From CAYONQ01 sp964405375 (GTDB taxonomy: Bacteria > Planctomycetota > Phycisphaerae > Sedimentisphaerales > Anaerobacaceae), in contig CAYONQ010000003.1 of NCBI GenBank assembly GCA_964405375.1, forward strand, positions 1 to 56,628: a stretch of 56,628 bases of DNA. Direction: 5' to 3'. The notes beneath the pieces are model-generated. The model saw nothing but the letters and a program-made list of their open reading frames with translations. It ran no database searches and was not told the origin of the DNA. This document shows, in pieces, positions 1-7,103 of this stretch. The first letter of the stretch is position 1, and each line of letters opens with the position of its first letter. A program made the translations under genes and the position numbers.

Positions 1-388
1 TTTTTGCTATTTTTTGCAAAATTTTGCAATTTTTCACCATTTTTCTCTATTTTTTGCTTTTTTTCTCTATTTTTCTCCATTTTTCTCTATTTTTTTCCTG
101 CCTATCTTGCCCAAACCACCCAACTTGACCCACCAACCCTCATTTTTGTCTCAAAAACCCACATCCCCCTTTAAAATAACCCCTAAAAATCAGTGTTTTT
201 TAAAAAATTCCGGATAATTTCAGTTCTAAATCTGCGTCTAATTAATCTCTCTGGCGAGATACGAGAGGAGTTTACACTGCTTGTCCCGTACCAAACAAAT
301 TCTTATTGTCGTTTGGTGCGGGGAGCTTGCCGAAGTGATATGCGAGATTTACGGTGCGAGGAACGCATCGGCCTCGCAGGATGGAACC
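1..388. repeat. Left arm of long inverted repeat around the sigma cassette
   Basis: This stretch is an imperfect reverse complement of about 2178-2520. It opens with a T/C-rich tract built from reiterated TTTTTCTCTAT-like units (about 1-98), continues through a shared 'CTTGCCCAAACCACCC' block (about 105-121) and 'CCGGATAATTTCAGTTCTAAA' region (about 211-231), and ends with a block near 353-388 that matches the 3' end of the downstream anti-sigma-like gene. By eye the non-low-complexity part is about 85% identical. The left arm carries an extra segment (about 262-318) absent from the right arm, which contains its own hairpin. The arm may continue beyond the window start. No gene is supported here; the short ORFs are low-complexity. 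Confidence 0.85.
285..323. repeat. Small palindrome with GGTGCGGGG end
   Basis: CCCGTACCAAAC (285-296) pairs with GTTTGGTGCGGG (311-322) at 11 of 12 positions around a 14-nt loop. It sits in the extra segment of the left arm. Its termini resemble those of the palindromes at 5168-5247 and 30044-30147. Confidence 0.6.
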
Positions 389-507
389 ACCCAGTCCTGC
401 CTGTAATTCCCGCTGCACTCAGGTAAGCTTCTGTGATAAAAGATTTTTATTTACTTCTAAATCATTTACAATACTATCGTTATCTGCGATTTTTAAGAGC
501 TTACATT

Positions 508-1119
508 ATGAAGCGTAATTTGAAAAAGCAGACCGACGCCGAACTTCTCACCAGCTACTCAGCCGGCGAGGAGGCCGCCTTCCGTGAAATCGTAACTCGT
601 TACAAAAACTCGCTCTATGCTTTTTTAAGGCACTTTCTAAACCGCCATGACCTCATCGAAGACGTCTTTCAGGAGACCTTTCTGCAGCTATTTACCAGCA
701 GGGACAGCTTCGACACCACCCGGCCCCTCCGCCCCTGGCTGTTCACAATAGCCGCAAACAAGGCCAAAGATGCGCTTCGCAAACAGCAAAAGACAAACGC
801 CATTCCCATAGGCGTCATAGCGGATTCGCAGGAGATGTCGTTCGGCAATGTGCTGAACATCCTAACATCCGACCAAGCAGTACCTTATGAAGATGTGGAA
901 AGAAGCGAAACCGCCCTGCACGTCAGACAGATTATAACGGATATGCCGGAAAACCTGCGGGAAATACTAATTTTGGCCTATTTTAACAAATTTTCTTACA
1001 AACAAATGGCCCAGATTTTAAGTATACCTATCGGAACAGTTAAAAGTCGGCTGCACGCAGCCGTTGCCCGTTTCGCCAAAGACTGGAGGGCATCGGTCAG
1101 GAGCAAAAAGACTAAATGA
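508..1119 (+). CDS. ECF-type RNA polymerase sigma factor
   Basis: An extracytoplasmic-function sigma-70 factor of 203 residues, expected to direct RNA polymerase to a small regulon under control of the neighbouring membrane protein. Region 2 is seen early, with 'TRYKNSLYAFLRHFL', the acidic 'DLIEDVFQETFLQLF' and the aromatic-rich 'RPWLFTIAANKAKDALR' -10 recognition helix. Region 4 is near the end, with 'PENLREILILAYFNKFSYKQMA' broken by 'IPIGTVKSRLHAA', the helix-turn-helix. The ATG at 508 is preferred over an upstream in-frame start at 433, because family proteins begin about 20 residues before region 2. It lies 59 nt before the anti-sigma-like gene on the same strand, and both sit between long inverted repeats. 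The cognate promoter is not identifiable. Confidence 0.9.
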   Translation: MKRNLKKQTDAELLTSYSAGEEAAFREIVTRYKNSLYAFLRHFLNRHDLIEDVFQETFLQLFTSRDSFDTTRPLRPWLFTIAANKAKDALRKQQKTNAIPIGVIADSQEMSFGNVLNILTSDQAVPYEDVERSETALHVRQIITDMPENLREILILAYFNKFSYKQMAQILSIPIGTVKSRLHAAVARFAKDWRASVRSKKTK

Positions 1120-1178
1120 AGCCACAGAACAACCAACAAAAACAATGCAGAGGGGGGTTCGCATTGCGGGGTTTCTAA

Positions 1179-2216
1179 ATGACACCACTAAATGACCAGC
1201 AGAAACAGCTATTATTTGATTACTGCATCGGCTTAACAACCGAAGGAGAGGCCGCCGAGGCCGAGGCGTTAATATCCTCAAACGAAGAAGCTGCTGAAAT
1301 CCATTCAAAGCTCAAATCCTCTCTATCGCCCCTCGACAGCTTATCGGCTGAACCCTGCCCGGATGATTTGGTGGAGGGAACGGTTTGGCGGCTTAACAAT
1401 CTTGCACGTTCGAGCCAGCTTCAGCTTCAGCAGCTGCTTGCCACAGAACAGGGCCGAGGTGCTGCCGCTAAGAGTTTGTTCTGGCGGGACCTCGGCAAAA
1501 GGTTGGCGGCCGCAGCAGTGTTTATGGTTGTCGGAAGCGCCCTGATTACGACTTGGAGAGTTGCATCGATTTATGCTCGTCAAAACTACTGGAAACAGCA
1601 GTGCCAGATGCAATTATCCCGGGTTTTCCAGGGTATAAGCAATTATACCTCCGACCACGATGGCAAGCTGCCTGCGGTTGCAACTACAGCGGGCTCGCCC
1701 TGGTGGAAAGTGGGCTACCAGGGCAAAGAAAACCACTCCAATACCCGCCATATGTGGCTTCTTGTAAAAGGCGATTATGCCAGTCCGACCGATTTTATGT
1801 GCCCCGGCAATCGATTCCAGGCAACCCAATTCAAACCATCAGAAATAAAAAACCGCAATGATTTTCCCTCCAGAAGGTATGTAAACTACAGCTTCCGAAT
1901 AATGTGCGGCAAACCTGTAAACCAGGATATGCTCGGCCGAAGGATTTTGATGTCAGATTTGAACCCGCTGTTCGAAAAACTGCCCGACTTTTCCAATCCG
2001 TTGGAGCTTCGGCTAAGTAAAGAGCTGTTAACCGTCAACAGTATCAATCATAACCGTCGCGGCCAAAATGTTCTGTTCTGCGACGATTCTGTCAAGTTCG
2101 TAAAAACACGCCGTATCGGCATTGCGGAAGACGATATATTTACATTGCAGGACACTAATATATACAAGGGCTGTGAAGTGCCTTCCCGTGAGGCCGACGC
2201 ATTCCTCGCACCGTAG
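1179..2216 (+). CDS. Membrane anti-sigma-like protein with H-x9-DG-type pseudopilin C-terminus
   Basis: A 345-residue protein. The first ~100 residues are hydrophilic and helical, like the cytoplasmic part of anti-sigma factors ('DQQKQLLFDYCIGLTTEGEAAEAE'-style opening). A single hydrophobic segment follows at about 108-126, then an external domain. The C-terminal part contains 'INHNRRGQNVLFCDDSVKF', which matches the H-x9-DG motif that closes planctomycete DUF1559/pseudopilin-like proteins, with a D in place of the G. I infer that it binds the upstream sigma factor in the cytoplasm and senses through its outer domain. The last ~13 codons (from about 2178) lie within the right inverted-repeat arm, so the repeat supplies the C-terminus. 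No zinc-finger HxxxCxxC anti-sigma motif is visible. Confidence 0.65.
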   Translation: MTPLNDQQKQLLFDYCIGLTTEGEAAEAEALISSNEEAAEIHSKLKSSLSPLDSLSAEPCPDDLVEGTVWRLNNLARSSQLQLQQLLATEQGRGAAAKSLFWRDLGKRLAAAAVFMVVGSALITTWRVASIYARQNYWKQQCQMQLSRVFQGISNYTSDHDGKLPAVATTAGSPWWKVGYQGKENHSNTRHMWLLVKGDYASPTDFMCPGNRFQATQFKPSEIKNRNDFPSRRYVNYSFRIMCGKPVNQDMLGRRILMSDLNPLFEKLPDFSNPLELRLSKELLTVNSINHNRRGQNVLFCDDSVKFVKTRRIGIAEDDIFTLQDTNIYKGCEVPSREADAFLAP

Positions 2217-2520
2217 GTTTCGTACATCGCATCTCGCCAGAGAAATCAATTAGACGCAGATTTAGAACTGAAATTATCCGGAATTTTTAAAAAACACCGA
2301 TTTTCGGGGTTTATTTAAAAGGGGGATGTGGATTTTTGGGTTAAAAACGGGGGTTGATAGGTTGGTTTGGGTGGTTTGGGCAAGATGGGTAAGAAAAAAA
2401 TGGAGAAAAATGAAGAAAAATGGAGAAAAATGAAGAAAAAATGCGAAATTTTGCAAAAAATTGCAAAAAAATGAGAAAAAATGAGAAAAAATGAGAAAAA
2501 ATGCGACGGTTTTTAACCAC
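2178..2520. repeat. Right arm of long inverted repeat around the sigma cassette
   Basis: Reverse complement of the left arm: the end of the anti-sigma-like gene (2178-2216), 'TTTAGAACTGAAATTATCCGG' (about 2261-2281), a GC-rich middle, and a purine tract of TGGAGAAAAATGAAG-like units (about 2400-2508). It then runs into a degraded copy of the 'CCACGGAGAG' dispersed repeat (about 2515-2545). No transposase or recombinase lies between the arms. Confidence 0.85.
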
Positions 2521-2926
2521 GGAGAGCGCGGGGAGAGCAGAGATTTTTTAGACAGGATTAACACGGATTTAACGGGTAAGAACCATAATAATTCTGTCTT
2601 TCTTAGCAAAGTAGAAGGAGCAGGAATCCACTTCTTAATTCGTTATTCTCTGTTTGACATTAGTTATTCTAACATCGTTGTTAAATTATCTGAAACACAT
2701 TGACCATCTACGGGGAAAATTTTTTCTCTTCACAGGTTCAGTAACTGCAACAGATATAAGGACTAAGACAAAGACGAAAAAATTTATACAAAAATTTCCA
2801 ACTTTGGTATTTACACTTAATCAAATTGCCATTAATCTGCGCATAAAGGACTATGCCTATATTTGGCATAATTCCTGTTAGATTTACTATATATTGTGGT
2901 TTAGTTTTTTGCACGGAGGCGCTTAA
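2521..2926. other. Intergenic region, no gene seen
   Basis: AT-rich sequence without a convincing coding region. It begins with the degraded Planctomycete-type repeat (reverse complement resembles CTCTGCTCTCCCCGCGCTCTCCGTGG). A purine-rich 'AAGACAAAGACGAAAAAA' stretch lies at about 2764-2781. Short ORFs here have no ribosome site or composition support. Confidence 0.5.
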
Positions 2927-2962
2927 ATGAGTGTAAAAAATAAGGCAATAAATAATGGCTGA
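2927..2962 (+). CDS. 11-residue ORF (possible leader peptide)
   Basis: ATG at 2927 follows a strong ribosome site (CGGAGG at 2914-2919, 7 nt before the start). It encodes 11 residues, MSVKNKAINNG, and stops at TGA 2960-2962. The stop codon lies inside the left stem of the next hairpin, an arrangement common in leader peptides of attenuators. No amino acid is over-represented enough to name a regulated pathway, and the next gene is an HNH nuclease about 300 nt away. It could also be chance. Confidence 0.35.
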   Translation: MSVKNKAINNG

Positions 2963-2984
2963 GCCAGCTATTACTGACTCAGCC
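2957..2984 (+). terminator. Hairpin overlapping the stop of the 11-residue ORF
   Basis: GGCTGAG (2957-2963) pairs with CTCAGCC (2978-2984), extended by CAG/CTG after one mismatch, with a 6-nt loop. It is followed by TAATTTT. This fits a weak rho-independent terminator or attenuator. Confidence 0.5.
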
Positions 2985-2989
2985 TAATT

Positions 2990-3044
2990 TTGAGGGCATA
3001 TGGTAGCCCTTCATGCTCTTAACCTACCACTTTACTGCCCTCAA
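2990..3044. other. Two-tier stem-loop
   Basis: TTGAGGGCA (2990-2998) pairs perfectly with TGCCCTCAA (3036-3044). Inside it, TGGTAG (3001-3006) pairs with CTACCA (3024-3029). No U-run follows, so it is not a standard terminator. It lies 5 nt after the previous hairpin, so both may act together as a structured leader for the HNH gene. Confidence 0.5.
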
Positions 3045-3256
3045 TCAGAATTTCAAAGAAAATTTTGCCTCGGAGCATAATTTTTCAATGATGTAGTGTT
3101 CTATGGCTATAAGCGGTGAGTTTGGTTGATTAAAGGCAGAATAAAACGAAAGGAAAGGATATATTAGACTTTGAGGAACCTCACAGAACGATTGTTAAAT
3201 GGAAATCGCGTAAAACAGATTGCGAGAAAATTTCATATCCACACAAGGAGAACAAA

Positions 3257-3553
3257 ATGAGTTTTTCTGAATACACAGTTCAAAAAGTTTGGGAAAAGGG
3301 TACTGTTGTACCGGGCAACGACCCTAATGTTTGGCGAAAGGACAAATGTGGGGCCTGGATTGGGAGAAGTTATTATGGGAATCGAAACTCTCAGTACGGT
3401 TGGGAGGTTGACCATATAACACCGCAGTCAGAAGGTGGTGGAGATGAAATCTCAAATCTTCGCCCCCTTCAATGGGAGAATAACGCCGCTACGCAGGATG
3501 GGCGTCTTACCTGTTCGATCACGGCATCAGGTACAAATAATGTCTATAACTAA
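3257..3553 (+). CDS. Small HNH endonuclease
   Basis: A 98-residue stand-alone HNH (beta-beta-alpha metal) nuclease. The core is 'WEVDHITPQSEGGGDEISN', with the DH pair at residues 52-53, followed by 'NLRPLQWENNAATQDG', which supplies the Asn and downstream helix. There are no CxxC zinc ribbons. The upstream 50 residues are of no recognisable domain. The ribosome site AAGGAG (3245-3250) supports the ATG at 3257. Such compact HNH proteins occur as free nucleases, toxins or phage-derived enzymes; no immunity protein or terminase is adjacent. A perfect 15-bp terminator follows. Molecular role unknown beyond predicted DNA cleavage. Confidence 0.8.
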   Translation: MSFSEYTVQKVWEKGTVVPGNDPNVWRKDKCGAWIGRSYYGNRNSQYGWEVDHITPQSEGGGDEISNLRPLQWENNAATQDGRLTCSITASGTNNVYN

Positions 3554-3564
3554 GTAGGTAATGG

Positions 3565-3600
3565 CCGAAAGCGCAAAGTAAAAGCACTTTGCGCTTTCGG
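3565..3600 (+). terminator. Rho-independent-type terminator after the HNH gene
   Basis: CCGAAAGCGCAAAGT (3565-3579) and ACTTTGCGCTTTCGG (3586-3600) form a perfect 15-bp stem with a 6-nt loop, 12 nt past the HNH stop. The U-tract is weak (TATCCTT). Confidence 0.75.
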
Positions 3601-3836
3601 TATCCTTAGGCAGCACAGCGCAGATTTTGTTCGGAATAACGGAAATTCCTTGATTTAACTGGTTTTCGGTTTATAGTTAGCGAAATACAAGGACGGCCGT
3701 CTTGATGATGGATCGTCGGGGTGGGCTTGAGCATATGTCGGGGGCTCAAACTCATAAACAAACCGCTTTCCACGTCAGGCTGGTTTCCGAGATTAGTAGA
3801 ATAACGAATTGTTAATGTTTTAGAAAGGAGTGTAAC

Positions 3837-4043
3837 ATGGCTCTATATTATGTAAACAAAAACGCACAAGCTAATGGTGATCATGAAGTTCACAAATCGG
3901 GTTGCTCTTATATGCCATCCCCGGAAAACAGAAAGTATTTAGGGGATTTCTCCAGTTGTCATGGTGCTGTGCGAGAAGCAAAGAAAACTTATCCAACAGC
4001 TGATGGTTGCTACCACTGCTCACCAGCATGCCATACATCTTAA
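3837..4043 (+). CDS. Small Cys/His-rich conserved hypothetical protein
   Basis: A 68-residue protein with a strong ribosome site (AAGGAGTG just upstream of ATG 3837). It begins 'YYVNKNAQANGDHEVHKSGC' and ends 'ADGCYHCSPACHTS', giving several conserved-looking Cys and His residues (four Cys plus His in the last 33 residues) suited to metal binding. I recall this style of short protein as a widespread uncharacterised family, often in accessory regions. No function is known to me. It lies 284 nt after the HNH gene and 68 nt before the HEPN-like gene on the same strand. Confidence 0.7.
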   Translation: MALYYVNKNAQANGDHEVHKSGCSYMPSPENRKYLGDFSSCHGAVREAKKTYPTADGCYHCSPACHTS

Positions 4044-4111
4044 CGATGCTTTAATCCCATAATATGATTTATGTAAATTATGAACAGTTATTTAGAAAAA
4101 GGGGGTTAGAA

Positions 4112-4927
4112 ATGGCACAGAGTAGAAAAACAAATATAAATCATAAGAATAATTTAAGCGGTTATATAGGAAATTGGCTTATAGTGATGAACCACATTAA
4201 GAAAACCCAACCTCCTATAAGGATACCCCGAGTGGTTGTTTCATATAACGACAATATGTATGACTTATCATTAATGCTTTCATATTTAGATAATAATATG
4301 ACGATACTTGAGGAAACACCGCTTACACCTGACAAATTCGATCATCTAGCTTACGCTCAGGCTAGACTTTTCTTAAAGGCATGTTACATGTTCCTTCGCA
4401 TACTACTCGACAATGTATCGGGTATAATTAAGTATTTTTACGATTACAACGAACCCAGGGTTGGAGTACCGAAACACTTCGATGATCTTCTTAAAAAAGC
4501 TGATGATCACAAATTACCTGAAGATCTTATTACACTACTACAGCAGCCAAAGGAATGGTTCTATCAGATGAGAGAAAGAAGAGATAATTTGGAGCATCGT
4601 TATGAATCACTTTTAATTTCTTTTCGACAAGGTGAAGGTGGCAAGACTATTCTTGGACATTTCAGTACTATGGGACATACTACCAGAGAATATGAAGATA
4701 TTAGACAATATTTTGGTTTTGTTCTTTGCGAGTATCAAAAGCTGATTGATAATTTGCTTGATCATTTTGATTCCAAATTTAGAAACTGGTATGGTGTTGC
4801 ACCACATCGAGATATAACAATATTTGATCGTATTGTAGATATGCCATTATGGTGGGCATATAAGTATGGAAATTACAGACACAAAGATTTACATATAATC
4901 GAGAACAATGACGGTGAGGCTGTGTAA
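4112..4927 (+). CDS. HEPN-like helical protein, function unknown
   Basis: A 271-residue soluble, largely alpha-helical protein. I chose ATG 4112 because AGGGGGT lies 7 nt upstream; an in-frame ATG at 4064 has no ribosome site. The stretch 'MRERRDNLEHRYE' contains R157-x4-H162, the R-x(4-6)-H signature of HEPN ribonucleases, on a predicted helix, preceded by a long helix ('ARLFLKACYMFLRILLDN'). No transmembrane segment or nucleotidyltransferase partner is seen. Codon use is AT-rich compared with core genes, consistent with transfer. HEPN membership is inferred from one motif and helical content, so a different helical fold remains possible. Confidence 0.55.
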   Translation: MAQSRKTNINHKNNLSGYIGNWLIVMNHIKKTQPPIRIPRVVVSYNDNMYDLSLMLSYLDNNMTILEETPLTPDKFDHLAYAQARLFLKACYMFLRILLDNVSGIIKYFYDYNEPRVGVPKHFDDLLKKADDHKLPEDLITLLQQPKEWFYQMRERRDNLEHRYESLLISFRQGEGGKTILGHFSTMGHTTREYEDIRQYFGFVLCEYQKLIDNLLDHFDSKFRNWYGVAPHRDITIFDRIVDMPLWWAYKYGNYRHKDLHIIENNDGEAV

Positions 4928-5030
4928 CGCAGTAATTGGAGCAAAGAACCGCTCAAATGAAGCTGTCCATTTTGGTTTGGCAACTTGTTTCCGTCTGGTT
5001 GCGGAGTAACTCGATACATCTGGCGAGGCA

Positions 5031-5096
5031 CCGCCCCTCGGTGTTTTCGCTCTTTGGTGAAATTGTAAGCCAAGAGGGCATAGAGTAAAGGGGAAA
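5031..5096. repeat. 65-bp dispersed direct repeat, copy 1
   Basis: CCGCCCCTCGGTGTTTTCGC and the sequence after it, through 'GCCAAGAGGGCATAGAGT' to GGGGAAA, recurs almost unchanged and in the same orientation at 10193-10257. The two copies bracket the carbohydrate cluster. Confidence 0.85.
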
Positions 5097-5479
5097 GTAA
5101 ATTGGCGTCAAGCCAATTTAGTTTTTAGTGCTGAGTTCTTAGTTTTTGGTTGTTGAGATTGCTTCGGCCGCACCAATTGCTGATATACCGGCGTTTTTCC
5201 TCGTTTGTTTATACCGCCGGGCAGCAAGTTGTCCAATTGGTGCGGGGTCGCAATGGCCCCCGTCGCCCCTGTCAACTGACAAAAGGGGCAGGCAAGCAAC
5301 GGGGCTAAACGATTTTAACAGATTCCTCCCTTCGATTCCTTCGACCTCGCTCAGGATAAATTCACTCAGGGTAAACTGCTTCGCTCGGAATGACGGACTG
5401 GGCCCCGGATAACGGCCCGGCTTCGCGGGCACAGGTTTACGATTTGCGATTTGCGATTGTTATAGAAAGCCAAATAATA
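5097..5479. other. Intergenic region of dispersed repeats
   Basis: No gene is supported. The region holds the palindrome at 5168-5247, then pieces of repeats seen elsewhere in the window: 'CCTTCGACCTCGCTCAGG' (about 5338-5355), 'CTGCTTCGCTCGGAATGACGG' (about 5377-5397), and 'ACGATTTGCGATTTGCGATT' (about 5439-5458), whose reverse complement occurs near 28972-28987. Confidence 0.6.
5168..5247. repeat. Palindromic element with GGTGCGGGG end
   Basis: CCGCACCAATTG (5168-5179) is the exact reverse complement of CAATTGGTGCGG (5234-5245); inside, CCGGCG (5188-5193) pairs with CGCCGG (5215-5220). Size and termini resemble a small non-autonomous element. Confidence 0.65.
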
Positions 5480-5509
5480 GAGCCATCACTGCGTAAGCAA
5501 TGATGGCTC
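5480..5509 (-). terminator. Hairpin downstream of the Lys-rich minigene
   Basis: GAGCCATCACTGC (5480-5492) and GCAATGATGGCTC (5497-5509) pair at 12 of 13 positions with a 4-nt loop, 27 nt past the minigene stop on the minus strand. The following sequence on that strand is T-rich (TATTATTT), fitting a terminator. Confidence 0.65.
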
Positions 5510-5535
5510 CAGAGTAATTTACAACCGTCAAGTTG

Positions 5536-5598
5536 TTATTTTTTCTTCTTTGCTGGTTTTTTCCTTGATGCTTTCTTTGCTGGTTTCTTCCTTGCCAT
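5536..5598 (-). CDS. 20-residue Lys-rich basic minigene
   Basis: ATG (5598-5596) with GGAGG 8 nt upstream and TAA at 5538-5536. The 20-residue product consists of Lys/Arg, Ala and Pro with one Ser: two KKPAKK-like units, resembling the tails of histone H1-like or AlaLysPro-type DNA-binding proteins. A hairpin terminator follows. In an overlapping frame the same DNA reads as a longer open frame ending near 5528 ('GYGPVDEYLQHGGFENGKEE' and a charged tail), but it lacks a clear start. The ribosome site and terminator favour the basic peptide as a real small protein, perhaps nucleic-acid binding. Uncertain because of its size. Confidence 0.5.
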   Translation of the reverse strand: MARKKPAKKASRKKPAKKKK

Positions 5599-5926
5599 TT
5601 TCAAATCCTCCATGTTGTAAGTATTCATCAACAGGCCCATATCCGTAGGCCTTGTTTTTCAATGTATCTTGAGCTATATCAATCCCGTAATTAGCGCACG
5701 AACAGTACGCTTTGCAAGAACTTTTTTGCGATTTTTCAAAAAAATTTTTAACCTATTTTAGCACAACTCATTTGGCTTGCGCCTCGCGAATACTGTTGAG
5801 ACAGCTGCGATGCAAAGCTATGAACGATATTGCATCATCGCCGAGGCGCTATCCGCTATCCAATGGGCTTGATTGGCTTGTCGGAGATTCCAAAACTCAA
5901 TGAGCAAGGTATAAGGATTTTTCAAT
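5599..5926. other. Intergenic region, no supported gene
   Basis: Lies between the minigene and the glycosidase gene. On the minus strand an open frame without an identifiable start ('SSCKAYCSCANYGIDIAQDT' and following) overlaps it and could be the remains of a small Cys-containing protein. A plus-strand 63-codon ORF at 5712-5903 has no ribosome site. Confidence 0.4.
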
Positions 5927-7102
5927 TCAGGTAGACCGCCGCACCTCATCGAAAAATGGTGTTACTCCCTGTTCCACACATTTTACAGCATAAAGATACA
6001 TCGCAGCCGACCAGCTTTGCCAATCCTCGCCCTGTGGTGTGCCATCTTGTGCTCGTATCCATTCGTTAAAACCAAACTCAACATTAGCTTCGCGAGCCGG
6101 CTGAATAAGTTTTGCAAGAGTAATTAGTTTTTTCTCGGCGAGCTTATATTTCCTGGTGGCCACTAAAGCAGCTATATAAAATCCGCAGATAAAGGGCCAG
6201 ATTCCGCCGTTGTGGTATTCGCCGGGCTGGTTATAGTTTTTGTAGCGGGGCATCCAGTCGGGGTCTCCTGGTCTGATATACGGGAATAAGTTAGGCGGCA
6301 GGTCAACGGCTAAATCCTCATTTTTTCTCAGCGACTTACATTCCGTTTCTATCCACGAGACAAGCTCTTTGGCTCTCGAAGAAGATGCAATCCCTGAGAG
6401 AATTGCCAAGCTGTTGCCCAACAGGTCGAAGCGTTCGCTTCGGTACACCTTGTAAGACCACAAGGCGTAATATGGTTTATATCTTAGCACCAATCCTTCG
6501 TGGATATGACGGTTTTGCCTGTCGCCTTTAACGGTAAATCGCCCCATCATTTCCCGCAGCGTAGCCGCTCTGTCGTGCTGGCCGAAAAGCCGCAGATAAA
6601 TATAAACCACGGTGTTTACAAAAAGCCCGTACCCCAACACCCATTGCTCATCGCGCCAATCGCTTGTGGGCAGCTGGTCCACAATAACGCGGTCGGTGGG
6701 GCTCTGGTATTCCATCCACAGCATCGCCTTTTTTACCGGCTCTTCGAGAAAATCTTGCTCTCCTGTTACCTGGCGAAAAAGTGCCACCGCCATAAGAAAC
6801 AAAGGCGTGCAGTCGCTTGAGCCGCGGTCGGTGGAATCGTGAACTAAAGATGGGATATGACCAAGCCGGCTTTGATTCTGGGCCAGAACTTCCATCGCCT
6901 TTCTTAAGGACTTAATTAGTTTTTTATTCCCTGTAGTCAAAATTCCCAGTGAAGAAATCATAAGGTCACGAGTGTAAGGTTCAGGATAGCCCCATCCTGC
7001 TGTCCTCGGCAGACCCCGATATGGGCCGTGAGCATTATGAAGCAACACTTTAATTGCAGCGGCTTTCGCTTGCTCAATCAAATTCTTATCACGCTCATCC
7101 AT
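5927..7102 (-). CDS. GH100/debranching-enzyme-like (alpha/alpha)6 glycosidase
   Basis: A cytoplasmic ~391-residue (alpha/alpha)6-barrel hydrolase resembling alkaline/neutral invertases (GH100) and amylo-alpha-1,6-glucosidases. Visible landmarks in order: 'YTRDLMISSLGIL', 'TDRGSSDCTPLFL', 'QLPTSDWRDEQWVLGYG', with a likely catalytic Asp, 'PGEYHNGGIWPFICGFY', matching the YHNGGxWP motif of GH100, and 'GEDWQSWSAAMYLYAV'. Likely substrate is sucrose, trehalose or a small alpha-glucan; the exact one cannot be read. ATG 7102 leaves 1 nt after the stop of the glycosyltransferase; an upstream in-frame ATG at 7132 would overlap it. The gene is last in a leftward operon with the glycosyltransferase and PIG-L genes, suggesting joint sugar or glycoside metabolism. 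Confidence 0.75.
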   Translation of the reverse strand: MDERDKNLIEQAKAAAIKVLLHNAHGPYRGLPRTAGWGYPEPYTRDLMISSLGILTTGNKKLIKSLRKAMEVLAQNQSRLGHIPSLVHDSTDRGSSDCTPLFLMAVALFRQVTGEQDFLEEPVKKAMLWMEYQSPTDRVIVDQLPTSDWRDEQWVLGYGLFVNTVVYIYLRLFGQHDRAATLREMMGRFTVKGDRQNRHIHEGLVLRYKPYYALWSYKVYRSERFDLLGNSLAILSGIASSSRAKELVSWIETECKSLRKNEDLAVDLPPNLFPYIRPGDPDWMPRYKNYNQPGEYHNGGIWPFICGFYIAALVATRKYKLAEKKLITLAKLIQPAREANVEFGFNEWIRAQDGTPQGEDWQSWSAAMYLYAVKCVEQGVTPFFDEVRRST

Positions 7103-7103
7103 T

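Noticed and set aside
14..2609. ORFs in the pyrimidine and purine tracts of the inverted-repeat arms (14-217 plus strand, 2274-2609 minus strand)
   Set aside because: Their Phe-rich products come from reiterated TTTTTCT units of the repeat arms; there is no ribosome site and both arms give the same pseudo-protein.
5712..5903. 63-codon plus-strand ORF
   Set aside because: No ribosome site, no recognisable motif and composition like the surrounding non-coding DNA.
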